Assembly: GCF_002811765.1 (NCBI RefSeq)
Contig: NZ_NPDR01000006.1
Span: forward strand, 1-64,000
Source: Leptospira saintgironsiae
Lineage (GTDB): Bacteria > Spirochaetota > Leptospiria > Leptospirales > Leptospiraceae
Direction: 5' to 3'
Length of the DNA stretch: 64,000 nucleotides
Part shown: piece by piece, positions 1 to 7,654 of the stretch
Position numbering within the stretch: position 1 is the first letter of the stretch
Layout: the number at the start of each line of letters is the position of its first letter
The notes under the pieces: model-generated
Told to the model about the DNA's origin: nothing
The model's input: the letters and a program-made list of their open reading frames with translations, nothing else
Database searches by the model: none
Program-made: the position numbers and the translations under genes

Positions 1-144
1 CATAATACACCAAACTTCTCCGAATAGGTCCCAGATGCGGGCGTCTATTTTTTCCTTGTCTGCTCCCGGTTTTAATCTTTCTAAAACTAGGTTTTCTAAT
101 CTATCTTCGGATGCGCTTGCAAATATACTTCTCTTGAATGCCAT
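1..144 (-). CDS. N-terminus of an unidentified protein, truncated by the window edge
   Basis: An open frame of 48 codons starts with ATG at 144 on the minus strand and runs without a stop to position 1. It begins MAFKRSIFASASEDRLENLV and reads on through a region rich in charged residues ending GEVWCIM at the edge. The rest of the gene lies to the left. The short segment shows no catalytic motif. I suspect, weakly and from memory only, the soluble N-terminus of a Leptospira adenylate/guanylate cyclase-like protein. It is divergent from the hydroxylase gene at 243 across a gap of 98 bp that must hold both promoters. Confidence 0.55.
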   Translation of the reverse strand, partial: MAFKRSIFASASEDRLENLVLERLKPGADKEKIDARIWDLFGEVWCIM

Positions 145-242
145 AAGAATCGATTAGTTGAGTGTTTATGTTCAGATCCGTCGACCTATTTTTTGAAAGA
201 CTAAATCTTTAAAATCGGTTATTCTAGACAAGGAAGGTCGGG

Positions 243-1082
243 ATGAGATTCGTTTGTGAACTAAGTTGGGAATACTGTGTATCCGGTTTCGCTCTCTATC
301 AATTAAAAATGAATTTCCTGCGTTATTATCCGATTGCAGGTATTGCATTTCTGGTCTTCTGGGTTTGGAAAAAAGACTTTTTCCAGAAGTTTAGGATCCA
401 GAAAGATTTTCCTAAAAAAGAAAAGGTAATTTTTGAATTAAAACAATCCGCGATTACTTTGATCATGTTCAGCACGATCGCTGTTTCAGTATATGTTCTT
501 GGGAAATTGAAAATACTCCATATCAAAACGTATAAGGATTTTGCTGAATACGGTTTAGGTTATGCGATTTTCAGTTTTGTATTACTTACTATCTGGCATG
601 AGACTTGGTTTTATTGGGCTCATAGGATCATGCATAATCGAAAAGTATATTCTTATGTACATTCTATTCATCACAGATCTGTAAATCCTTCTCCTATGGC
701 CGCTTATAATTTTCATTGGGTAGAAGCGTTTCTGGAAGGAGTATATGTTGTTCCCGCTTTATGTATTCTTCCTCTTCACTTTTATGTTTTTTTGATCCAT
801 ACTTTTTATGCTATGATCATGAATATATGGTGGCATTTGGGATATGAATTCTTTCCTAAAGGTTGGACCACTCACCCGATCTTGAAATGGATCAATACTT
901 CTACACATCATAACCTTCATCACCAGAAGTTTCATGGAAACTATAGTCTCTATTTTAATTTCTGGGATAGGATAATGGGGACAAATTTTAAGGACTATTC
1001 CGAAATTTTCGAGAATAGTGTAGGCGGGGAGAAGAAGGAGCAGATCTCCATCATCCCCTCCACCTACTTGCAGAAATCTTAA
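243..1082 (+). CDS. Sterol desaturase / fatty acid hydroxylase superfamily membrane protein
   Basis: This 279-aa membrane protein carries the histidine boxes of the non-haem di-iron fatty acid hydroxylase superfamily: HRIMH (127-131), HSIHH (140-144) and HHNLHH followed by QKFH (about 222-231), plus an earlier WHE at 118-120. Several hydrophobic segments (about 25-43, 70-90, 103-120, 165-200) flank the boxes, as expected for an enzyme whose histidines face the cytoplasm. The family inserts oxygen into lipid chains or sterol-like rings; the substrate is unknown. The ATG at 243 has a good AGGAAGG ribosome site; an ATG at 309 (residue 23) also lies before the first membrane segment but has no such site. 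The operon of lipid-type oxidoreductases at 2733-7129 is nearby. Confidence 0.85.
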   Translation: MRFVCELSWEYCVSGFALYQLKMNFLRYYPIAGIAFLVFWVWKKDFFQKFRIQKDFPKKEKVIFELKQSAITLIMFSTIAVSVYVLGKLKILHIKTYKDFAEYGLGYAIFSFVLLTIWHETWFYWAHRIMHNRKVYSYVHSIHHRSVNPSPMAAYNFHWVEAFLEGVYVVPALCILPLHFYVFLIHTFYAMIMNIWWHLGYEFFPKGWTTHPILKWINTSTHHNLHHQKFHGNYSLYFNFWDRIMGTNFKDYSEIFENSVGGEKKEQISIIPSTYLQKS

Positions 1083-1083
1083 T

Positions 1084-2628
1084 TTATTCTTTGATCCTGA
1101 CTTTTAATAATCTTCTTCTGAGACGTATCTCTTCTTCCAAAGATTTGGACAATGCTCCAAACTTTTTGTTTTGAAGATCTATATTCTCTACCAATGTTTC
1201 ATACATCGGATTTGTTTTTCCATCCGGAACTAAGAAGCTCGGTTTTATTTCTCCTTCTGTATAAACCTTAAAAGAAGCAACATTTGCATCTTCGTCTATG
1301 AATAGAACTGCTCCTCCGTGTGAGGACATCGGCTGGATTGTATCTACTACCCAGCCACCTGTATTAAATACTTCTTTGCCTGAAATTTTTAAGCCTAAAT
1401 CTTGGGTCTCGACAGCGAATGGTTTATGCGTATGACCGAAGATAAGGGTGTAATCATTAGGGAATTCTCTTTTGGTTTTTTGTGTCTCCGCTTTCCATTG
1501 CGCAGGAAGAGTTTCGCCTAAATATGAATCCATATTATGGATTACTTCTTCGCTCAGGACGGAGTCAGACATTCCTCTTTCTGCCTGCCCAACTTTTACT
1601 ACTATTTTGGTGAGAATATATGAAACTCCCTTATATAAAAGCCATTTGATACCTAAAATTCTAAGTAGGAACGGAAGATTCAGATTTCTTAATAAATATG
1701 CAGAGACGTTTTGAGCAAGTTTGCCAACTGCTTTTGTGTCCTGGAGCATATCATAAATAAGGCCTATCCCTGTTCCTACTTTTCCGGATCTTCCAAGTGT
1801 AGACCAAAAGAAGTCTATCCAGGCAAAATTTTCTCTTTCGAGGACATAGATCGATTTTGGCGAAGTTATTTCTTTCGCCCTTTTGAAAGGGTTGTAATCA
1901 TTCATTTTGCTCCATACGGAACGATTGGGCTTAGGAGCATCTGGATCATCGTCAATTTCAGGCAATAGTATTCTTTGGACTGTACTCATCAAAGAGTAGA
2001 TGTTCTCCAAAAAATGTCCGTGAGTTAAAAACACAGATCGTTTTCCATTTTTAGAAGCGATTTCTAAATTCGGATAAGCAATAACTGCTTCTGCTCTCTT
2101 TAACTTTTTATTCTTTCTTAAAATTCCAGTGAGTAGATCGGATTGTATGAAATCCGGATTCACCATCTTAGTAGTATGCCAAGTTTGATTGATATACTGG
2201 TTAGGCTTTAGGCTTGCAATATAGTCCATATATTGTTTTTCTCTCGCGGTTTCCCAAAGATGATGATCATGATTTCCCGGGATGTAGAGAATACTTTCTG
2301 AAAAATGATGTTTCGTTTCCTTATAAGCAACTTCTAAAAATCTTTCGAAAGTCATAGATGCTTCGTTCATATCACCTAATGCTAATTCAAGCACGTCGCC
2401 TAATAATATGAACTGAGGTGGTTTAGAAGAACCATTTACCGAGTGAACGATATGTTTTAAACAGTTTAGAAGTTCAACAAGTGCGGGAGAAGTTTTCTGA
2501 GGATTTACTTTGAATCTATCTGAATCTTTTACTGGATCAGGGAACTCTTCGATGTATGTAAGTAAACTGTTATATGCTCCCAAGTGAATGTCGGAGATAA
2601 CGATATATTTAATTTTACTCTTAGGCAT
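1084..2628 (-). CDS. Calcineurin-like metallophosphoesterase
   Basis: The 514-aa protein has all metal-binding motifs of the calcineurin-like superfamily: SDIHLG near the N-terminus (D13, H15), LLGDV (D78), PGNHDHH (N119-D121), LTHGHF (H203, H205) and FGHTHKP near residue 400. It is much longer than a minimal phosphoesterase (about 250 aa), with a large middle insertion (about 215-375) that includes hydrophobic stretches near 305-350 that may contact membrane. There is no signal peptide. The target (nucleotide, lipid or protein) cannot be read from sequence. It ends one base from the convergent hydroxylase stop at 1082 and is divergent from the GMC oxidoreductase at 2733. Confidence 0.85.
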   Translation of the reverse strand: MPKSKIKYIVISDIHLGAYNSLLTYIEEFPDPVKDSDRFKVNPQKTSPALVELLNCLKHIVHSVNGSSKPPQFILLGDVLELALGDMNEASMTFERFLEVAYKETKHHFSESILYIPGNHDHHLWETAREKQYMDYIASLKPNQYINQTWHTTKMVNPDFIQSDLLTGILRKNKKLKRAEAVIAYPNLEIASKNGKRSVFLTHGHFLENIYSLMSTVQRILLPEIDDDPDAPKPNRSVWSKMNDYNPFKRAKEITSPKSIYVLERENFAWIDFFWSTLGRSGKVGTGIGLIYDMLQDTKAVGKLAQNVSAYLLRNLNLPFLLRILGIKWLLYKGVSYILTKIVVKVGQAERGMSDSVLSEEVIHNMDSYLGETLPAQWKAETQKTKREFPNDYTLIFGHTHKPFAVETQDLGLKISGKEVFNTGGWVVDTIQPMSSHGGAVLFIDEDANVASFKVYTEGEIKPSFLVPDGKTNPMYETLVENIDLQNKKFGALSKSLEEEIRLRRRLLKVRIKE

Positions 2629-2732
2629 TTAGGAAGTGAATCATTCAAAAAACGTTAATAAAATCAATTAATTATTGCTATTTTTGGGTAAATGCGGCAA
2701 ATAAGTAGATTTTTCGACGTTAGGAGGTCTAC

Positions 2733-4460
2733 TTGAAATCTTACGAGGCTATAATAATCGGAACCGGCTTCGGCGGTTCGATCAATGCCTGTCGTTTATC
2801 AAAAAAATGGCCAGGTAAAGTTTTAGTACTCGAACGAGGGAAAGAATATCCTAAAGGTTCTTTTCCAAGATCTCCAGAGGGAATGTCCAAAAACTTCTGG
2901 AATATTCCAGAAGAAGGTCATATTCCTAGATCTTCTAAGTTCAAAAAAGCAGGTAGACAAACTGGATTATTCGATATTCGTAATTATCCAAAACTAGATG
3001 TAGTTCTTTCCGCTGGCTTAGGCGGGGGTTCTTTAATCTACGCAAACGTATTCTTGGAACCACCTGATCACATTTTCGATCATCGCTGGCCAGAAACTAC
3101 TAAAAAGAAACATTTAAAACCTTATTATAAAATAGTAAAAGATATCTTGGGCTCAAGACCCATTCCTGACACTGGAGAAGATAGACGTAAGGTAGTTCGT
3201 ACGGAGTTGTACGAACATTTTGCTAAGCATGAATCCAGAGTTTCCAAAAGAGCAGACATCAATGTGTTTTTTGGGAACGATTTTAAGAAACCGACTCCTA
3301 TAGGAGTTCAGGAAAAAAATCGTTTTGGAGCAGTTCAAACTTCCTGCACGTATTGTGCAGAATGTGATGTAGGATGTAATACCCATTCTAAAAATACATT
3401 GGATCTGAATTATCTTTTTGTGGCTAGGAACTCCAACAAAGCTGAGATAAAGACAGAACATCTTGCTACCAAAATTGTTCCTTTGAATAGCAAGGGAGAA
3501 GAAGACCCTTCTCAATCAGGCAAATACGGCTTTAGAGTTCATTATCTGAATTTGCAAAACGGAAAAACTTCTGAATCTTTTGCTGATACAAAACGTATCG
3601 TGGTTTCAGCTGGGACTTTGGGATCAACGGAACTTCTACTTAAATGTAAAACAAAGTTTAAGACCTTAACTAAGATCTCTGATAAACTAGGAACACAATT
3701 CTCTGGGAACGGCGACTTTCTTTCTTTTACTGCGAAAGGGAAGAAGCCTGCGGATCCGAATTATGGTCCAGTGATCACTCAGTATACGGATTATAACTTA
3801 TTCTCCAGTTTCGATTCTAAAAAAGCATTTTTATTGGAGGATGCGAGTTATCCGGTATTCGCTTCCTATTTTGTGTCTGGTGCCCTTCCGATCATCTTTA
3901 GATTGAAGTATGTTTTCCATTTTATAGGAGAACTGTTTAAGAGCATCATTAGCGGAAAAATTTTCGGTAGAGTAGGATTTCTTTTGAGCGAGGCTCTAAA
4001 AGGAGATCTTTCTTATACTTCGGCAGTTCTGCTTTGTATGGGGATTGATACCTCCGACGGAAAGATGTATTTGGATAAAAATGGAAATCTTCAGATACAT
4101 TGGCCTCAAAAAGAGAATCTAACACTTTATAATACCATAATGGATGTGAACAAAAGATTTGCGAAATTCACCGACGCAAAAACAAGATTTCCGATGCCGA
4201 CTTACTCTTGGCCAGTCCGTAATAACGTTACTGTCCACCCTCTGGGCGGTTGTGTTTTAGGACCTTCTGCTAAAGCGGGAGTTTGTTCTTCGGATCTGAA
4301 AACTTTCGGTCAGGTTTTCGGTTACGAAGGTTTATATGTTGCGGATGGCAGTTTATTGCCTACCGCAGTGGGTGCTAATCCTTCTATGACTATTTCCGCT
4401 TTATCGGAAATGGTTGCAGAAGGAATTACAGGCAAGAAGCCGAATGCAAATTTAAGGTAG
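2733..4460 (+). CDS. GMC-family FAD oxidoreductase, cholesterol-oxidase-like
   Basis: The 575-aa protein begins with an FAD-binding Rossmann motif, GTGFGG at 10-15, and a second glycine-rich AGLGGGS near 94-100. The GMC C-terminal domain shows HPLGGC (502-507) and VADGSLLP further on. A cysteine cluster C205, C208, C211, C215 recurs, from memory, in cholesterol-oxidase-like members. Such enzymes oxidise alcohols with FAD and oxygen or another acceptor. The start is TTG at 2733, supported by the strong ribosome site TAGGAGGT. It is first in an operon with the hydrolase (gap 9 bp) and the SDR. A sterol-like or other hydrophobic alcohol substrate is an inference, since leptospires are not known to make sterols. 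Confidence 0.88.
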   Translation: MKSYEAIIIGTGFGGSINACRLSKKWPGKVLVLERGKEYPKGSFPRSPEGMSKNFWNIPEEGHIPRSSKFKKAGRQTGLFDIRNYPKLDVVLSAGLGGGSLIYANVFLEPPDHIFDHRWPETTKKKHLKPYYKIVKDILGSRPIPDTGEDRRKVVRTELYEHFAKHESRVSKRADINVFFGNDFKKPTPIGVQEKNRFGAVQTSCTYCAECDVGCNTHSKNTLDLNYLFVARNSNKAEIKTEHLATKIVPLNSKGEEDPSQSGKYGFRVHYLNLQNGKTSESFADTKRIVVSAGTLGSTELLLKCKTKFKTLTKISDKLGTQFSGNGDFLSFTAKGKKPADPNYGPVITQYTDYNLFSSFDSKKAFLLEDASYPVFASYFVSGALPIIFRLKYVFHFIGELFKSIISGKIFGRVGFLLSEALKGDLSYTSAVLLCMGIDTSDGKMYLDKNGNLQIHWPQKENLTLYNTIMDVNKRFAKFTDAKTRFPMPTYSWPVRNNVTVHPLGGCVLGPSAKAGVCSSDLKTFGQVFGYEGLYVADGSLLPTAVGANPSMTISALSEMVAEGITGKKPNANLR

Positions 4461-4469
4461 GATATTCGA

Positions 4470-6302
4470 TTGGCTACAGCGACGAAAAATAAAATAAAAA
4501 AAAGCGCCGGTAAACCTAAGTTAGGCAAAACAGGAGTCAATTCTCATCCAGTAAGTTTAGAATTTACTGAGGAAATGAAAGGTTTCGTTTCCATGCCCGG
4601 ATCTTTTAATTACCAAGAAGATTATGCTGCGGGGAAGAAGGCCGGAAACTATTTGATGTTTCACCTAACAATCCGAGTGAATGATACTCAGTTTTTTGTT
4701 TATGATCCAAATGAAACTGGAGAAGCAATTGGTTGGGTAGAATGCCAACCTTTAGGCGGAAGATTCGAAGTAGAAAAAGGTGTTTTTAACTGCTTCGTGG
4801 ATTATGGAAAACCCTCTGCCAACGAAAAACATATGAAATACCGTTTGTTCCTTAAGAACAAAGCAGGGAAGAAGATTACCTTAAACGGATTTAAGAAGGT
4901 AGTAGACGACGGCATTTTAAATATCTGGAGAGATACTTCTACCCTTTATACAACTGTATACGAAGGATATGTAGATGAAAAAGCAGAACCTAAGGCGAAT
5001 GTTCTCGCAAAAGGTATATTACATATATTAGAAAAAGATTTTATTAAGCAGATGACAACTTTCAAGTCCAATGGCCGTACTTTTTCAGAAAGAAAAGATG
5101 CACTGTTTAGATTTGGTGAATTGTTCATGGGGAATCTCTGGGAAATTTACGGAGCCCAATTCAGAAAAGCAGAACCTGAATTATGGAGAGAAAGAGATAT
5201 CCCTGTATTCACTTTGGATGGAGTTAAAAATTCCAAGATCACTTTTCATCCATTCACTACAGATGATAAAATATCTCTAAATCTAGTACGTTTTCAGAAG
5301 AAGGAGAGCAAGGACGTTGTAATACTCATGCACGGGCTTACTACTTCTACAGATATGTTCGTTATGCCTGAGCATAAGAACCTTGTGACATATTTGCATG
5401 AGAACGGATTCACTGATGTTTGGAGTTTCGATTGGAGAGGAAGTTTACGTTTTAATTATAATCTTTTTCCTCATAGATATACTTTGGACGATATCGCTCT
5501 TTATGATGTTCCCGCTGCTTTAAAAGTAGTTAAAGACGCAGTGGGTGCTGGTAAAAGGATCCATTTCGTTGTACATTGTGTGGGATCCATCTCCTTCTTT
5601 ATGAGTTTGTTCGGAGGAAAGATTGATGGAGTGACAAGTGTAGTTTCTAATAGTGTTTCTCTCACTCCTAATGTGCCGACTTGGTCTAAGATCAAATTGG
5701 CATTCTCTCCTTTTTTGATGGAGTCTGTTTTTAGATTCCCGAATGTAAACCCTCGTTGGTATTATCTGCCTGGTTTGGCTTCCGGAAAGCTACTCTCGAG
5801 ATTCGTAAGTCTTTTTCATCACGAATGTGACGAGCCTGCTTGCCATATGTTGAGTTTGATGTGGGGAACGGGATGGCCTGCTTGTTATGAACATGCTAAT
5901 CTTCCTGATGTTACTCATAGAAGGGTTGGGGATCTGTTTGGGGCGACTTCTATGAACTATTATAGACATATCAGAAAGGCAGTTGGTCGTAAGGCCATGA
6001 TCAAGTTTAAGCCTACTGACAGTCGTTATGATTCTCTTCCGAATAATTATCTAGATAAGGCATCTGATGTCAAAACTCCGGTCCTCTTTATGACGGGTGA
6101 CCAAAATAAAGTATTCAAAGATTCTAATATTATAGCTTACGAAACATTGAATCGTTTGAATCCAGGCAATAAAAACGAACTGTTTATCGCCGAGGGTTAT
6201 GGCCATCAGGATACTCTGATGGGGAAAAAGAGCGATAAGGATGTGTTCCCTAGGATAGTGGAGTTCCTGCGTAAGAATTCCAACGGAGTGAAAAAAGGAT
6301 AA
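4470..6302 (+). CDS. Alpha/beta hydrolase with N-terminal accessory domain, predicted cysteine nucleophile
   Basis: The first 220 residues of this 610-aa protein form an accessory domain (beta-rich around 55-130) that I recall from GMC-oxidoreductase-linked proteins. The rest is an alpha/beta hydrolase: oxyanion region MHGLTT (287-292), nucleophile elbow HCVGS (369-373), acidic residue in MTGD (D544) and catalytic histidine in GYGHQD (H579). The elbow has Cys370 where most family members have serine, as in dienelactone hydrolases. The start is TTG at 4470 with AGGTAGGAT upstream, which overlaps the stop of the GMC gene, so the two are probably translationally linked. A role in hydrolysing an ester or lactone made by the partner oxidoreductase is inferred. 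Confidence 0.82.
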   Translation: MATATKNKIKKSAGKPKLGKTGVNSHPVSLEFTEEMKGFVSMPGSFNYQEDYAAGKKAGNYLMFHLTIRVNDTQFFVYDPNETGEAIGWVECQPLGGRFEVEKGVFNCFVDYGKPSANEKHMKYRLFLKNKAGKKITLNGFKKVVDDGILNIWRDTSTLYTTVYEGYVDEKAEPKANVLAKGILHILEKDFIKQMTTFKSNGRTFSERKDALFRFGELFMGNLWEIYGAQFRKAEPELWRERDIPVFTLDGVKNSKITFHPFTTDDKISLNLVRFQKKESKDVVILMHGLTTSTDMFVMPEHKNLVTYLHENGFTDVWSFDWRGSLRFNYNLFPHRYTLDDIALYDVPAALKVVKDAVGAGKRIHFVVHCVGSISFFMSLFGGKIDGVTSVVSNSVSLTPNVPTWSKIKLAFSPFLMESVFRFPNVNPRWYYLPGLASGKLLSRFVSLFHHECDEPACHMLSLMWGTGWPACYEHANLPDVTHRRVGDLFGATSMNYYRHIRKAVGRKAMIKFKPTDSRYDSLPNNYLDKASDVKTPVLFMTGDQNKVFKDSNIIAYETLNRLNPGNKNELFIAEGYGHQDTLMGKKSDKDVFPRIVEFLRKNSNGVKKG

Positions 6303-6304
6303 AT

Positions 6305-7129
6305 ATGTCTAAGGAAAATCGCCCAGTCGTTTTTCTAACAGGAGCAGCAGGGGGTATCGGCAGAGAAACTGCGGCCCTTCTCTCTGAAAAAGGGTATCTT
6401 CTCTTTTTAACCGATTTGCAGAAACAATCTGCAGATCTTAAAAAATTCGCGGAAACATTAGGAAAAGATCATGTAGTTTTTCCTTGTGATATTTCTAAAG
6501 CTGCAGATTCAGAAAAAGCGATCAAAGAATGTGTAAAACAATTCGGAAAGATCGACGTTCTTGTGAATAATGCAGGGATTATGAGACCTTCTAAATTTGA
6601 AAACCTCTCCCAAGAGGAAATAGATGAGCAGATAGGGATCAATATCATTGGGACCATTCGGCTAACTAAACTGGGAATGCCTGCTCTTAAAAAATCTAAG
6701 GGTAAACTGGTTATCTTATCCTCATTAGCGGGAATTGTTCCTGCTCCTCATCATTCTATCTATAGTGCGACTAAATTTGCTCTTAGAGGTTTTGCTTTAA
6801 GTTTATATTTAGAATGGAAAGAGATTGGTATACGGGTTAGTTCCATTCTACCCGGAACGATTCAATCTCCTATGACTAAGTATATGGCATCTAGAGATAG
6901 TTCGCCTATGGCTTATATCAATCCACCTTTACCACCTTCTGCAGTCGCAAAAGCAATTTGGAAAGCCATCCAAACTGATAAGGCTGAGATATATGTTCCT
7001 TATTCTCAAGGGTTGCTGGCCAGAGTTGCGTTATTATTCCCTTCTTTATTGTCTTTGATCTATCCGATCATGGCTAAAAAAGGAGTTAGAAATTTCGAAT
7101 CATGGAAAAGAAAAGGAGTTTTTGACTAA
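6305..7129 (+). CDS. Short-chain dehydrogenase/reductase (SDR)
   Basis: This 274-aa protein is a classical SDR: cofactor motif TGAAGGIG (12-19), NNAG (88-91), catalytic serine at 139/140 and YSATK (Y153, K157). The residues after the glycine motif suggest either NAD or NADP, which I cannot decide. The C-terminus after residue 220 is hydrophobic and may associate with membrane. It follows the hydrolase by two bases with ribosome site AAAAGGATAA, so it is the third gene of the GMC-hydrolase-SDR operon. The set could act in sequence on one hydrophobic hydroxylated substrate. A shared hairpin at 7131-7156 follows. Confidence 0.9.
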   Translation: MSKENRPVVFLTGAAGGIGRETAALLSEKGYLLFLTDLQKQSADLKKFAETLGKDHVVFPCDISKAADSEKAIKECVKQFGKIDVLVNNAGIMRPSKFENLSQEEIDEQIGINIIGTIRLTKLGMPALKKSKGKLVILSSLAGIVPAPHHSIYSATKFALRGFALSLYLEWKEIGIRVSSILPGTIQSPMTKYMASRDSSPMAYINPPLPPSAVAKAIWKAIQTDKAEIYVPYSQGLLARVALLFPSLLSLIYPIMAKKGVRNFESWKRKGVFD

Positions 7130-7130
7130 T

Positions 7131-7156
7131 AGCGAAGATTAGAAATTATCTTCGCT
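7131..7156. terminator. Hairpin between convergent genes
   Basis: A perfect 9-bp inverted repeat, AGCGAAGAT (7131-7139) and ATCTTCGCT (7148-7156), with an 8-base loop, sits right after the SDR stop and covers the last codons of the convergent SRPBCC gene. There is no long U-run on either side, so termination efficiency is uncertain. Confidence 0.45.
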
Positions 7157-7588
7157 TAACTCTTTCAATTTTTGATTCATTTTTATATGTGAATTACGCA
7201 CTGCAGTTTGGATATGCGAACTAAATACAGTGGGCATAATCCCAGTTAAGATTGCAGTGTGACTGAATTTGGTTCGACCAGGGGTGATCTTTTCGAAAGT
7301 AAAACGATGATCTCCGGCAAACATGTATTTGAAAAAGAGCGGAAAGGCACCTTTCCAAGATATGGATTTAGAATTGGCGAGTTCGTATATCAACGCCTTG
7401 GTGGGTAGATACACTCCCGTAAAATAATAATCGAAAACAATAATCGTCCCGTCTTGCACCGGTTTGCCGAGAATCCTTTTTAAGAAAGGATTCCAAGAAG
7501 GAAACTTGGAGAAGTCGGTAAAAATACTCCAAATTTTTTCAGGGGGTGCCTGGATTTCTATCGAGGTGACGATTGTTTGAGGATTCAT
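7139..7588 (-). CDS. SRPBCC / START-like ligand-binding domain protein
   Basis: The 149-aa protein has the typical SRPBCC opening: a beta strand (TSIEIQAPPEKIW), then a helix with FTDFSKFPSWNPF, then repeated strands, and a long C-terminal helix. Members bind hydrophobic ligands in a cavity; some are polyketide cyclases or lipid carriers. No catalytic residue can be assigned. It converges on the GMC-hydrolase-SDR operon and is divergent from the adenylate cyclase receptor at 7655, sharing a 66-bp promoter region with it. A lipid-binding role linked to the neighbouring oxidoreductases is only a suggestion. Confidence 0.8.
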   Translation of the reverse strand: MNPQTIVTSIEIQAPPEKIWSIFTDFSKFPSWNPFLKRILGKPVQDGTIIVFDYYFTGVYLPTKALIYELANSKSISWKGAFPLFFKYMFAGDHRFTFEKITPGRTKFSHTAILTGIMPTVFSSHIQTAVRNSHIKMNQKLKELSEDNF

Positions 7589-7654
7589 TCGTCACATATC
7601 TGATGTTCTATCTGAAAAATGTCTATCTAATAAATGTTTAAAATTTGGTAATTT

